Positions 23,561 through 35,069 of a DNA stretch of 64,000 nucleotides are shown piece by piece (position 1 is the stretch's first letter; each line of letters begins with the position of its first letter). This stretch comes from Marisa cornuarietis (taxonomy: Eukaryota; Mollusca; Gastropoda; Architaenioglossa; Ampullariidae): contig SMMW01000619.1 of assembly GCA_004794655.1 (NCBI GenBank), positions 3,403,001 through 3,467,000 on the forward strand, read 5' to 3'. Below the pieces are notes generated by a model that was not told where the DNA came from, searched no databases, and saw only the letters and a list, made by a program, of their open reading frames with translations. Made by a program: the position numbers and the translations under genes.

Positions 23561-23689
23561 CTATTTTCTTTGTATAAAATCTCTGTTTTGCTTGCTTAGT
23601 TGAGACCTGTTTTAATGTATGTGATACAAGATACACAGTCATGAAAAATCAGTACCTGGTTTAGGCTCAGTACAAGGCGCAGAAAGTAA

Positions 23690-24235
23690 ATGGACGAGAA
23701 CATACTGCCCATTGATTTACTAATCAATGGCAACGGCAAAGCAGAGATCTATATGAACGGGGTAAAGCTCGAGGAGGTAAGTAGCTTCAAGTACTTGGGA
23801 GCCCCCCTCTCCAAAGACGGCAGATCCACGCATCAGGATCGCAACAGCAACAGCAGCAATGGCTAGACTAGATAGGATCTGGCATAGCCACAAGATAAGG
23901 TTTACTACCAAGTACAGGCTGTACAAATCCCTGGTAGTGCCGATCCTGCTCTACGGATGAGACACGTGGACTCTGCTCGCCGAAACAGGAAGGAGAATCC
24001 AGGCATTCGAGAACAAGTGTCTGAGGAGGCTGCTCCGGATCTCATACAAAAAACACAAAACCAACGACTTTGTAAGAAACAAGATGGCTTCACTGGTAGG
24101 ACACCAGGAACCTCTACTATCAACAGTCAAGCGACGTAAGCTGGTCTTCTTTGGTCATGTGACCCGGCACGACACCCTGTCAAAGACTATCCTTCAAGGC
24201 ACCTTGGAAGGTGGCCGACACCGCCCCCTTTTATG
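23690..24235 (+). mobile_element. Fragment of reverse transcriptase C terminus (non-LTR)
   Basis: Across several frames the sequence reads NGKAEIYMNGVKLEEVSSF, KYLGA, KYRLYKSLVVPILLYG, KTNDFVRNKMASLVGHQEP and KRRKLVFFGHVTRHDTLSKT, which is the C-terminal part of a non-LTR ORF2. It is broken by frameshifts and a stop. The fragment is shared with 49915-50465, so it was present before the segmental duplication. Confidence 0.8.
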
Positions 24236-24558
24236 ATCGGAAGCCAGTTCTTTCTTTGGCCACAGCCCCGTCAACAACACTCCAAGGTACATGGAAGGAT
24301 AGCCCTTAGAAAACGTAAAAATTTATTGACTACATCTATTTCCTCTACCTCTCGCCATTAACAAACATGTCTACACGTACATTGTATTACTATTCAAAAT
24401 AGGAAAATGATATAGCATCAGTTAAGAAATGTACGTAAAAAGACACCCAGGAAAGCAGCCCACAAGCAGGGCCATCTCAATTTATGCTTGCGACCTTTTT
24501 AGGAATCGATTGTATGTCTGGACTACTTTCTGCCTTGTTTATTAAAGTCTATGTGAAG

Positions 24559-24693
24559 TTGTCACAACTGTTACTCTTGGACTCGGAGACACATGCACTG
24601 ACAGTGATCCGGGACTGTGCCGATGCTAATGCTGTCTGTAAAGCAACAAGTGTCAGTGCAAAGACAGATTTACTAAAACTGGTCAAATCTGTG
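24559..24693 (+). pseudogene. Decayed EB-like cysteine exon, unit 1 (b)
   Basis: After an aag acceptor the frame reads VTTVTLGLGDTCTDSDPGLC and then meets taa. The second half, KCQCKDRFTKTGQIC, returns in the starting frame and ends at a gtatgt donor. It is related to 22452-22585 by an internal duplication. Two in-frame stops make it non-functional. Confidence 0.6.
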
Positions 24694-26169
24694 GTATGTT
24701 TATTTTGGGAATTTGAATGTTTGCTACAAAACAATGTAATGTGACAATGACCAATGAAAGATAAACTTATTTTTATGACAATAGCACGGACCAACGGTTA
24801 TGATTATCTTCTTATTCTTTTTTTCCCTCCAATCGTCCTTCAGTCCGTATTTGTCTCTCTTGCTCTCGATGTTCACGGTATAGTGCAGACGGTAATCGCC
24901 TGGTGAAAATTAACATCTTCCTTTCAAAAAGAAAATTAGCCTACTGAGTGATTATAATTTGTCTTTCTATGGCCGCTTTTTGCACACCATTCATGTGGTC
25001 TAAATATTTCGTTTTTCTCAGTCATGGTAAAATGTACATTCCATTCAGCATGTGATGGGCACAGTTTTGTACGGAATATTTTTGCAAACAATTCCTGCGA
25101 AACTGCCTTTGTGCAGGGTATGATTGTAGTACACTCATATGATTGTAGTGCTTTCGTACTAAACCGTTAAAATGGCAAGAAATTCAGAAAAAAAATATTA
25201 ATGGCAGAAAGTATTGCCTAAATAATTTCCCCGACTGCTTATAAAATCTTTATCGTTTTCCCAAAAAACCTTCCCAAAAACACTTTCTGCAGGCAACCCT
25301 GTGAGCATCACAAAAAACAAACTTCTCTCCGATTTTATTTACTTCCGTTTGACAAAATGGAACTGTGGTGTGGACAGAATTATTTGCAGCCTGGACTACA
25401 TTTTCAAGTGATTTATGCAAAGTAGAACAACCTTCTCGTTACACATACTTCGTGCAATATGGCATTCTACACACAGCATGTTTGCTTGTTACGATGCGTG
25501 CGTCCGTGTATATATCTGTGTGTGTGTGTGTCTTTTTTGTAAAGCGCCATGAGGTTGCCCATAGGGCCGATATGTTTTACTTAATAAATTTATTATTATT
25601 GGTATTATTGGTATTATTGCACAGCCAGCACAACAACAAAAATATATCTAGGATAGAAAAAAATTCTGTACAGTTAGCTTAGAAGGGAGTTAATTCTGCT
25701 TTTTACTTGGGTAAAATGTAATTCTTGATTCGCTCCCTTGATATATTACTCGCGCTGGTAAGGATCGGACACTGATGTGTAGATAATAGATAATGGAAAA
25801 TATTTATAGTAATGTACAGCGTCGTGGTAATGACCTTCGTATGGAGCAGGAATATTTTTAATATACTACAGTAAACACTTTAATAGTCATACAATGGACA
25901 CGTGATCAGCCCTAAAATCGTTAAATTTCGTAATAACATACAATCTAGATTTTCTATTTTCGGTAAGTGGAAAGCTCTGGGACGTGTTAAAGACAATTAA
26001 TGTATCTAGGAAACAGTCATATACTTACTACAATCAAAACCTTGTCAAAATGACGAGGCATACAAATCGTATGAGTGTATAAAGTGTCCGAGATATCCAG
26101 CCATTTAAGATAAATTGACAATATGCTCCTCCCTGCAACATTGTAGGTGAAGACATTCACAACACACCG
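24694..26169 (+). other. Unit 1 flank with a LINE-type 3' tail
   Basis: Positions about 25510-25620 hold a (gt)n run, then gtaaagcgccatgagg and an aataaatttattatta tail, a typical 3' end of an old non-LTR element or SINE. The rest matches 50930-52480 and shows no gene. Confidence 0.5.
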
Positions 26170-27080
26170 AGATATAATTATGATTGGTTAAAGGAATTTG
26201 TAGAAGGCGCTAATCTTATGTCAAGTTTACTCGTCTTGTTACCACCACCACCACCACACCACATCTTTTACTACTACTTCTACCAAAGCATGGAGTAAAG
26301 CGTCAATATTTACTAAACCACAGCCTTAAAATATGTTGTAAATATATGTTGCAAGAGGAGTAGCAAGGAATGATGATAACATGCTTTCATGACAAGAGGA
26401 GTATAAAAAATCGTGATATATTAACTTCGAATGGATCATTGACAGACATTTTTACTTAAGCACCATTGTGGGAGGAAAATGAATGCGACGGGCAGATTGC
26501 ATGTCTTAATAAAATAGACTGACAAAATAGTTGTAAATAAAGTAAATTGCTGTTGGCCTGACAGGGGGTCAAGAAAGGTTGCTACTTCGCACAAGAATCC
26601 GATGATTAAAAGCTTGACACAATAAATCAGGGTGAGGCCTGGCTCACTTCAGTTTTGGAGGGGGAAAAGATATCTCTTCAGCTTGGCCACCTGGCTGTCG
26701 GTCTTTATGTAAGTACGCCCCGTTAGTTACTTCAGTTCTATCTTCTGTAAATATTTAAAGACCAGAAGGTCAAACCTATCAGAGCTGGTCGTACGGAAAT
26801 TGTGACAAGCACATTCTCCTCCGTGGGACCAGCAAGACACACCATGCTGCGCGGACGTGATAAATAACAAGAAATGTTGTGGTAAACGTGCTACACCCCG
26901 TAGTCAACGTGGTTGGTACAAGTTCATGTTGCTGTCTGCACGTAGTAATTCGCATGAAACTTTTTTTTATTTCGATACATGAAACCTGCTCTCTGATTGC
27001 TAACAGGAGAAAAAGTTACAACCAATCCGATTAAACTTGTTTTGTCCAGATTTGGTTCCTGTCTGTCATACCGTAAATGT
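26170..27080 (+). repeat. Dispersed repeat R1 (unit 1, third copy)
   Basis: It opens with aaggcgctaatcttatgtcaag and an accaccacc tract and contains the same landmarks as the other copies, ending near ctaacaggagaaaaagttac. It matches 52480-53400, where the acc tract is longer. Confidence 0.75.
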
Positions 27081-27647
27081 AGTTCAAAAGATAGTGATGT
27101 TGAGTTGAAGTAAAAGACATCTCCGTTTTATTTTCACTCTTTTTTAAGCATTTATTTAATCAAATTTTTTCGTTAAATACACACGTTAGAGTAGAAATCG
27201 TGTAATGTAACAGTTTGTTGCAAACACATTGTGCATTTTACTCTAGAATTTCATACTTATAAGCCGACTCTTCACTTCCGGGCCACCTTAAAAACAATAT
27301 TCTCTACTTTTTCATGACATTCATGCAAACTTGCCTTTTTATAGAGCACAATAAAGTATTTAAAGCATACATGATTAAAAACATATGTGTGTTAATATGA
27401 ATTTACATAGATATAATACCTACATATGTGACCTGCTGTCCTACTCGCACACAGCACTTTAGCAGCAAAGGCATGGAAAGGTGATTAGGGTCAGTTTCAC
27501 TTTCTTGTGAAAATGAATTTTATTAAGCTACTAGAGATATACACTGCTTTGCTAAAATAGAAGTTACAAAGCTCTTAAAATAGCCTTAACACATAAAAGA
27601 CGAAAGTATTTACTATATTCACTTTCAACACAAGCTTTTCTTCACAG

Positions 27648-28143
27648 AGACCAAAGCTGGAGGGACCTGCTCAGAAGCAAACGAGTGTGTTTTACATGCG
27701 ACCTGCACTGGCACAACAAAGAAGTGCACTTGTGAGTCCGGCTACACTCCATCTCCAGACGTGTGCAGTAAGTCTCTTACGAGTAAAGGCTCATTATAGT
27801 TTCTACTTCATCCATCATAGTCTTCACCAAGCATAGCTAGTATTAGGACTCTTTTGTTCTGCTTTTAGCAGTTTTCATATAGAGCATTGGGTTGGTATGT
27901 AAATAATATTAATAATACGCTATATGACAGAGATAATCAAGCATTTATTATAACCCCAATGTGTGAAAGTGAAAGAGCATAAGATATACTAAATGGTTTG
28001 TGGACTTACATATTCTGTATTGAAATGAAAAACCCATTCCAATTATGAGGCCTTTAAAATGTAAAGAAAACTGGCTTTATAAGGTCCAGCAGCACACTCA
28101 CACACACACATCCTTAACACACACACCCTTAACACACACACCC

Positions 28144-28200
<57 letters not shown>

Positions 28201-31200
28201 AGCGTCAAAGAAAGTCGGTTTAGTGGATATTTAAATACTTTAAAGTAAGACAAATAGATCAAATGCAGTAGCTAATGTCATCTTTTCGTGACTAAATAAA
28301 TACATGTATATGAAAATTGACACACAGCTGTTGTCGAACTGAATCGATGTGTGGTCCCATCAGGAAATAGATAAATCAGTTGGCAAACAGGTATATTCCT
28401 GAAAGACCGTAGCATTCAAACAAAATGTATTAATTTTACTTTCATTTTAGTGTGACCATTTTAGAACCATGTATTGTAACATTACCTCACTCTCAATATT
28501 AAATATATATATATATGCTTTTTTGATGAAAAGAGACGAAAGTGGTTACTTTATTTATAAATTCATATATTATTTACTTTATTACTTATTACATTCTCCC
28601 ATACGTTTTCTGCGTCATCAGCTGTACACCCGTATCCATCAGGCTGATCTCCACACTTGTCTCATTTAATTCCACAATTTCACCATTGTCCAGAAATACG
28701 CTCCAACTTCTACGCATGGTGACAACGAAGTAGAGGGGCTTAGCGGACTTTAGCCAACAGTTAGATAAAGCTGTGAATGCAGTTCCGAAAAAAGACTCGG
28801 TGAATGATACGCCAAGGACGGCCCACACGCCTACCAGCAATGGGCAGGAAGGGTGGGCATATCTTGCCTCGGTGAAACCAACGATACGGGCTTCAGACTC
28901 CTAGAGTTTGTTTAAAACATGAGTCTCAGCTTAGCCAACACCTTCCCCCCCACACACACACACACGAAATCAAAGACGGCCTCGTGGCACTCTCCAAATG
29001 GACTGGTCAACAACCAAATGGACTATATCCTGCTGTTGAGACGTTTCAAGTCCAATATCAACAAGGCCAAGAGGAAAACGTGCCCAGATGCTGACATAGG
29101 TAGCGACCATGCCCTTTTTCTGACAAACGTTAAGCTGATGCTGAAAACGATGCGACTCTCAAACACTCCCCGAATTTGCTTTGATTTGTAGAAGCTGCAA
29201 GACCCAAACATTGCAGAAGTCTTCAAGGCCATGGTTGGAGGAAAATTTGCCGTGCTGAACCTGGTGGAATGTGATGTTGACACCCTCGCTGGAAACATCC
29301 AAGAGATGGTACTGTTAACAACCCAGTAGGTTTTGGGGCGACAGATAAATAAGAAACAGCTATGGGTCACAAATGACATCCTAGATCTGTGACGAAAGGA
29401 GGGCCTTGAAAAGCGAAAAGAAAAGCAAACTCGAAACAGCTACCAAATACAAAGAAGTAAACACTGTACCATTAATAAAGGGATCAAGGCATCTATGGAG
29501 AATTGGATTGGGAGTTAATGCCGGAACACAGAAAATGGAATGGCACAAGGTGACAGCAAAAAGGCCTACCAACTACAAAAGACCCTCACTAAGACAAATC
29601 AGCACAAGACCTCACCCATAGAATACAACAATGACCAACTTCTCTCAGAAATCAATGTTGTACTCAACTGATGGACTGAGTACTGCAAGGACCTGTATAA
29701 GTTCCAGCTGACGACCAACGCAATTATCGTCCGTAACAGTGAACCTGCCGATCTACCAGTCCTACGAAAGAGGTCGAAAGTCTGAAGAGAGGAAAGTTGC
29801 CAGGCGTTGATAATGTGTCAACTGAGCTGCTCAAACAGGGTTGGGAAGAAACATCAAAGGCCATTACTGTCCTTTTTGCCAAAGAGCCTGGGAACCTAAG
29901 GAAGAGCTCAAAGAATGGAAGCAGTCACTAGTCATACCCCTACCAAAAAACGGAAACAGTGCCAGAAACACAGAACCATAAGCCTTTGCAGCCACGCAAG
30001 CAATGTCATGCTGATGGTCATACAGAACCACATCAGCAACACCGCAGAAAAGGTAATAGCGAAAAAACAAGCTGGCTTCAGACCACGAGGAAGCACAGAA
30101 TGTCACAGAAGCAGAGCATGGTCAGAACACTACAGTCCGTGGACCAGAAAGTTCGGGCGAGTGATCAGCACGATGCATGGAGAAACCACGCGGTTGAAGA
30201 GCCAAATCAGGGATGTCTGGATGAAGCCATGTTTTAGTGAAGGGAAAGATTGTGAAGTCTCTAAAGTCTCAATGAGATTTAAGTACCAAGAAGAGCTCAT
30301 CTTTCTTATTTCCGACAGACCGTACATTAGAAAGAAACATAGGAACCAGTGGAGTTCAGTTAGAACGACTGCGATAGCGAACCAGCAAGCCGCTGCTCAC
30401 CTCTTTTGTGCTTCGATGTGTGTGGCTGACTGTGCGGAGCAAAATGCGATCGTAAAAGAATAGACCTAATAGAAAATCTTACAGTAGCTTTTCAAACGCA
30501 ATAAATCCTCACGGCTGTATATTAAATCCTGTCTTTAACAACAAGAATAATAATAGGTTGGAGAATAGAAGAACTACCAAAGCTGGTCAACAATTTGTCG
30601 TTATGATTGCTCACAGCCCTTTCTTTTATTTCCTCATGAACCCCATCCCCTCTCCGCTTTACTGTGATCGCTTCTTTAAACTTCTCCATATTTCCATAAA
30701 TGTGTTTTTATGACTTGGGCGTCTAAGTTACAACCATTACCTTGTTATACACACATCTCTTTTCTCTTCTCTCTCTCTCTCTATATATATATTGTAAATA
30801 TATATATATATATAACAATTTATGTGTTAGCATGAAGAACCTTGAATTAAGAAATCGACTAAAATGTCTTAAAAAAGAAAGGGCCTCCTAATTCTCGCTC
30901 TCGTTTCTTCTCTGTCTGTAAGCTGTCATCCCCACAGGGAAAGTAAATGCAGTCTGCGATGTAACTAAGACATGTGCAGGATCACACATGACCTGCACAG
31001 GCGGGTTATGCACGTGTAAGGACGGTGTTTCTGGCAACAAAGGCGACGATGATTGTAGTGAGTATCTAGATAACGTTTAATGTATTAGGCATCATGACAA
31101 ATATGTATTACATTAAGGGGAAATAGCATATTCATGCATGCACATCTCTCTCTCTCTGTTTATATATATATATATATATGTACATACACATAAAAATGTA

Positions 31201-32889
31201 TTTTAACAAGAAAAAAGAATATAAAAATTTGACTAATGTTTAATATTTGAAATCTCTTGTTTGTTCTGTAAGCTGCTATCGCCACAGGGAAAGTAAATGC
31301 AGTCTTCGATGTGTCTAAGACCTGTGCAGGAACACACGTTGCCTGCACGAACGGGTTTTGCGCGTGTAAGGACGGTTTTTCTGGCAACAAAGGCGACGAT
31401 GATTGTAGTGAGTATCTAGAACGTTGTATGTAGAATGTTGTAGGCATCATGACACGTATGTATTACATTAAGGGAAAATTACATTTTCATACATGCACAT
31501 CTCTATTTCTATATATATAGAAAAATATATGTGTCATTAGGAAACAGCTTTTATCTTAAGAAATTGACTATAATGTATTACTTGAAACTATAAAAGAGAA
31601 AAGGCGTCCTAATTCCTACTCTCCTTTCTCCTTTAAGTCAGTCATCATGACACATATGTAACACATTAAGGGGAAATTAGAGCAGACATTATAAAGTTAA
31701 GTGGATTCTAAACTCAACTAAGCAAGCTTTTATAGCTGAGTTGTCAAACAGCATTTAGTGTATTCTTCTTTGTAAAACGGTTGAGATAAAATATTGTTGT
31801 ATGTCAAGAACGCACGGAAAGTGTGGACAGGTCACACACAACACACACTGACCTCACAGCCTTCTTCACGTGTCCTTTCACACAACAAAATACAAAGACC
31901 TGCACATGGGCTCGAACGTTTCTATTAATCGGGTGAACGTAAATATATACTTTACTAAATAACAACAGAAAACTTCAGCACAAATATTCTACACTGAGTT
32001 TGCACCGAAACAAATATATCTAAGCAGTTTATATTAAAGTCCTTCAAGTTCTCTCTTCTTCTGTTGTTGGGGGGGGGGAAGGGGTCGACACGGCAAACAG
32101 TTCCCCTCTTTCAGTCTTGCTCTCTGGCGTTGATCATACGGACAGCCTACATTCACCAAATAACTCCGACAGTCTAACGGCAGACAAATGACCAAGTCAA
32201 TAAAAATTCCACAGTAGGTAAATCCACACAGTTCTACGATCTTCTCAAGAGATCACACAGCAGTTGAGAAAATTAATAAATCGAGGAACCACACAGATAA
32301 TATTTCTCCACACAGTTCTACGATCTTCTCAAGAGATCACACAGCAGTTGAGAAAATTAATAAATCGAGGAACCACACAGTTACTCTTTCTCCATACAGT
32401 TAATATTTCTTTACACCGTTAATATATGTATCCACACAGTTACTATTTATCCACACAGTTGCTATTTCTTCACACAGTTAATATTAATCCACACAGTACT
32501 ATTAATTCCAACCTCTGTACCAAATTCCTCTTTCTCCTAGACGCTCACGTCTGCTTCTTCTTCCAATTTCTAAACAACGCCCCCTATCAACATTCAAACC
32601 AGGGGTGATAATCGCTACTCGTACAAGGGCGACAACCTCGTTACTTCGACGTTCAGGGGTGGTAACACATGTTCATAACATTGTATAACACCTAAATTTT
32701 TACTATCTACAATACATGGAGTGACGAATGTCACCTTTTACTATTCCTTAACAATTTTAATAATACTTAATTATAAAAGCTAACGTGAAGAACGATGCCT
32801 CAAACAAAGGAAGCTCACTAGGAAAGATTTCTGTGTGGACTCTCTGTGTGACCCTCCTGACGATGTCGCTGGCTGTCAACGTGGTGTGA
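27648..32889 (+). CDS. EB-module gene: three cysteine exons plus GPI-type terminal exon (5' end not found)
   Basis: Exons inferred: 27648-27767, 30938-31057, 31288-31407 (each 120 nt, phase 1 both ends) and 32780-32889 (terminal). Exon 1 (TKAGGTCSEANECVLHATC...KCTCESGYTPSPDVC) and exon 2 (GKVNAVCDVTKTCAGSHMTC...LCTCKDG...DDDC) have six cysteines with C-x-C, as in EB/EGF-like modules that make three disulfides in secreted proteins. Exon 3 is a recent copy of exon 2 but its first cysteine is phenylalanine. The terminal exon reads NVKNDASNKGSS then the hydrophobic VWTLCVTLLTMSLAVNVV and a stop, consistent with a GPI signal, although its acceptor (ataaaag) is weak. No signal exon was found between 20645 and 27648, so it may be skipped here, lost, or supplied by gene A's exons. 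A possible polyadenylation signal is at about 33324. Confidence 0.6.
28092..28200. repeat. (CA)n microsatellite with acaccctaa variants
   Basis: An interrupted ca run of about 110 bases lies in the first intron of the EB gene. Confidence 0.95.
28580..30280 (+). mobile_element. Heavily decayed non-LTR retrotransposon
   Basis: Pieces of an APE endonuclease are legible in several frames: FTIVQKYAPTSTHGDNEVEG, FSQQLDKAVNAVPKKDS, GRVGISCLGETNDTGFRLL, ASWHSPNGLVNNQMDYILL and ADIGSDHALFL. The linker and early reverse transcriptase follow (KLPGVDN-like, KKQAGFRPRGSTE). Many stops and frameshifts break it, and it ends before the FADD motif. It sits in the intron between the first two EB exons. The overlapping minus-strand frames are shadows. 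Confidence 0.8.
30281..30768. other. Intron sequence, nothing recognised
   Basis: There is no exon with cysteine spacing here. The (ct)n and (ta)n tracts at 30769-30815 precede the second EB exon. Confidence 0.4.
30840..31680 (+). repeat. Tandem exon duplication, third unit lacking its exon
   Basis: Three related units are visible. The segment catcatgaca..atgtattacattaagg follows exons 30938 and 31288 and occurs a third time at about 31645. The upstream flank (aagaaatcgac..gcctcctaattc) also recurs at 31553-31620. In the third unit the sequence passes from the upstream flank directly to the downstream flank with no exon between. Confidence 0.7.
31810..32750. repeat. Dispersed repeat R2, copy 1, with internal tandem repeats
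   Basis: The 5' part (ggtcacacac...gtttctattaatcgggtgaac) and 3' part (cttccaattt...caggggtgataatcgc...gttcataacatt) match 35092-35765. A 75-base unit is duplicated at about 32222-32297 and 32310-32384, followed by shorter degenerate cacacagtta(a/c)tatt repeats. No coding frame is present and the class is unknown, though LTR-like is possible. Confidence 0.6.
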
Positions 32890-33189
32890 GGCTCAGTCAA
32901 ATCAACTTGAAGATAATAATAATAGTGAAGATGTTGAAAGTGTCAGACTCTATCCGTCCAGGACAATAACTATTCTTTTCTAAACATTCTTTAAAAATGT
33001 TATTTTGTTAGTATTCTAACATTTTAGTTATTTACTGTCTCTTTCAATGCTTTTTAAATCAAAGATCTGGTATGATAATCAGGCACGCCTTATAGAACAG
33101 CGGGTTGGATCATGTACTCTGAAGGAAGGTGTCCCATACAAACAAAGTAAAATTATAATTTTATCTAATCTTAGATTTAATTTTTTTCA

Positions 33190-33570
33190 ACTGTCGGCTG
33201 TTTCCCCTGCCGTCATATGTTTTCTGTTTTCAAGTATGATCTATGGAAAATACACCATAGTGAAGAAAATGACCGAAGGTGTAAGCATCAAGTATTCTTC
33301 AAACGGTCCCGCTTTGTTTTAAAAATAAAATGAAAACTTACTTATCTAATTCTACCTCAAAGTTGCAGTCAGTACAATGTTGGGCATAACTGATTTGCGT
33401 TTTTAATAAAGCGTTTCCCTTCATATTACGATTTCACGTTCACACGAATTAATTCAGAAACTGAAATAAAATCTTGCTAGATTGAAAAAATACAGTTCTA
33501 ATCCTTTACTTTCTTTTCTGTTTAAATTATCAACCAAGCAGAGACTGGACCAAGCTTTAGCTTGTTTTTC
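33190..33570 (+). other. 3' flank paralogous to 8810-9270
   Basis: Landmarks such as gctgtttcccctgccgtc and caccatagtgaag parallel the 8.8-kb and 15.4-kb copies. It is noncoding. Confidence 0.45.
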
Positions 33571-34039
33571 TGTAAGCAAAAGAAAAAACATTCAAACGAA
33601 AATACAAGCACGTGCCTTACACAACAGAAAGCTTTTTTTGTCTTGATGACCGACTGACTGACTGACTGACCGACTGAGTTAATAACTCACACATATGTAC
33701 GTTCGTTCATACCTGCAATGGAGTTGTTGTTGCAGTTCTGCTCTGAACATTGAGCTTTCTCTTACTGGTGATTGGTAGTTACTTTAGATGATGTTGGTTC
33801 GCATCAACAGTCACATTAATTTTGTAGGAATACGTGAATTTGTGTTTACCAGGCAGGATAGACTGCTTATTTGAACACGTACACGTTTTTTTAATCATAC
33901 CGTGAATAAAACCAATTTTAAACTATTTAAAAAAACACAGTCATAGATATTTCCACTCTGCAAGTGAATGACAACACTATTTTGGTCTTTATGAGATGCT
34001 CAAGACAAGTAAACCAAAGGAGTCAAAATGAAGGAAACA

Positions 34040-34165
34040 CAGGCTGGTAGCCTAGTGTCTAAAATGCCTCCCAATAAAAGTGAATCGAGTGTGGTGGATT
34101 CGGATCCCGGCTTCAATACTCCTATAAGTGACACGAACCGATTTTTGAAACTTCGATGATTGCTT
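34040..34165 (+). repeat. tRNA-like SINE
   Basis: An A-box-like ggtagcctagtgtctaaaatg and a B-box-like ggattcggatccc are correctly ordered, about 35 bases apart, and followed by non-tRNA sequence. The tRNA fold is not preserved, so it is a repeat rather than a gene. Confidence 0.5.
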
Positions 34166-34558
34166 GTTCTGACGAAGCGTTTGTTCTAGTTGAGCACGTC
34201 TTTAACAAATTTGTTATAAAATATAAAACTGATAACAGAAAATACTAATTTAAAGTCGGTTTTATAACATCATTGCGTCCACTTGAAAATAGCTACCAAA
34301 AAGGATGCTTGAGTGAGTTCCAAATAAATCAGTAAAACTTTGTACTTGCTTTTTTGTTAAAACTATATAGTGAATCATCAAAATATTCCATGAGGGTCAG
34401 TATTATCACATTATCTCCCGAAACTTTAATTAAACAAAGCAAAAATAAAGATCATGTAAGCAATTTGTCCGATTGTATGCCAGAGGCGAACTTTTGTCAC
34501 AGTGTCATATCTTGCGGGATGTACTGCATGCTCTGGAATACTTGCACAGCAGAGTATC

Positions 34559-35040
34559 AGTAAGTAAACAGAAAATTTTGCATGCAGCTAAATGAGGAAG
34601 AAACAAGTTTTTACAACGATAAACATGTTTCAAATTATCATTATATTTTTAATTGTAAAAAAGTCCTTATCAGCAGTCAGTTTTAACTTTAAACTACAAA
34701 TGCAATGCTTGAAACCATCAAATAAAAATTAAATTACATGAGTTTATCTTAGACAAACACTTTTGAAACGTGTTTACATTTTACTAACAATAATACAAAT
34801 GGGAAAATTAACCCAACTGCGCCCACTTAGTAACAGACATTCAGTAATAATGCAACATAAACTGCAATGACTGTGATTGTTCCCCGTTAAATTTTGTCTG
34901 ATTGACTTACCAGTCTGTTGAATAATTCAGTTTGGACCATTTAATTATTTTTTTAACTTCATTTGAAGTGTCTAAAGAAAGTTCTAACCTGTTGGGCGGT
35001 AATTCAAATTCAGCTGTTTCATTTTAGGGGCATGTACCTC
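34559..35040 (+). repeat. Unit 2 block matching 10735-10990
   Basis: It shares aaaattttgcatgcagctaaat, ccttatcagcagtcag and cagtttggaccatttaattatt with unit 1, with an extra segment near 34690-34880. No gene is seen. Confidence 0.65.
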
Positions 35041-35069
35041 AAAGGCAAAACATAATCAATCGAGGTAGA

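Larger units (their letters stand above)
8420..27287 (+). repeat. Segmental duplication unit 1
   Basis: Markers here recur in the same order and orientation in unit 2 (32780-53873), mostly 24-26 kb away. Pairs are 8418/32780 terminal exon, 10735/34565 block, 11579/35995 block, 16329/40196 start of R1, 17835/42407 gene A/B, 22452/48711 and 24559/50793 relic exons, and 23690/49915 retrotransposon fragment. The match stops at the motif cacttccgggcca (27287 and 53873). The LINE at 12555-14928 is only in this unit. Divergence is visibly greater before 16.3 kb than after it, so the duplication may have occurred in more than one step. Confidence 0.75.

Noticed and set aside
27648..31407. Small cysteine-rich exons as a venom peptide gene
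   Set aside because: The C-x-C spacing, the tandem 1-1 modules and the membrane-anchor exon fit EB/EGF-like surface modules rather than a secreted toxin precursor, and no cleavage-site prodomain is seen.
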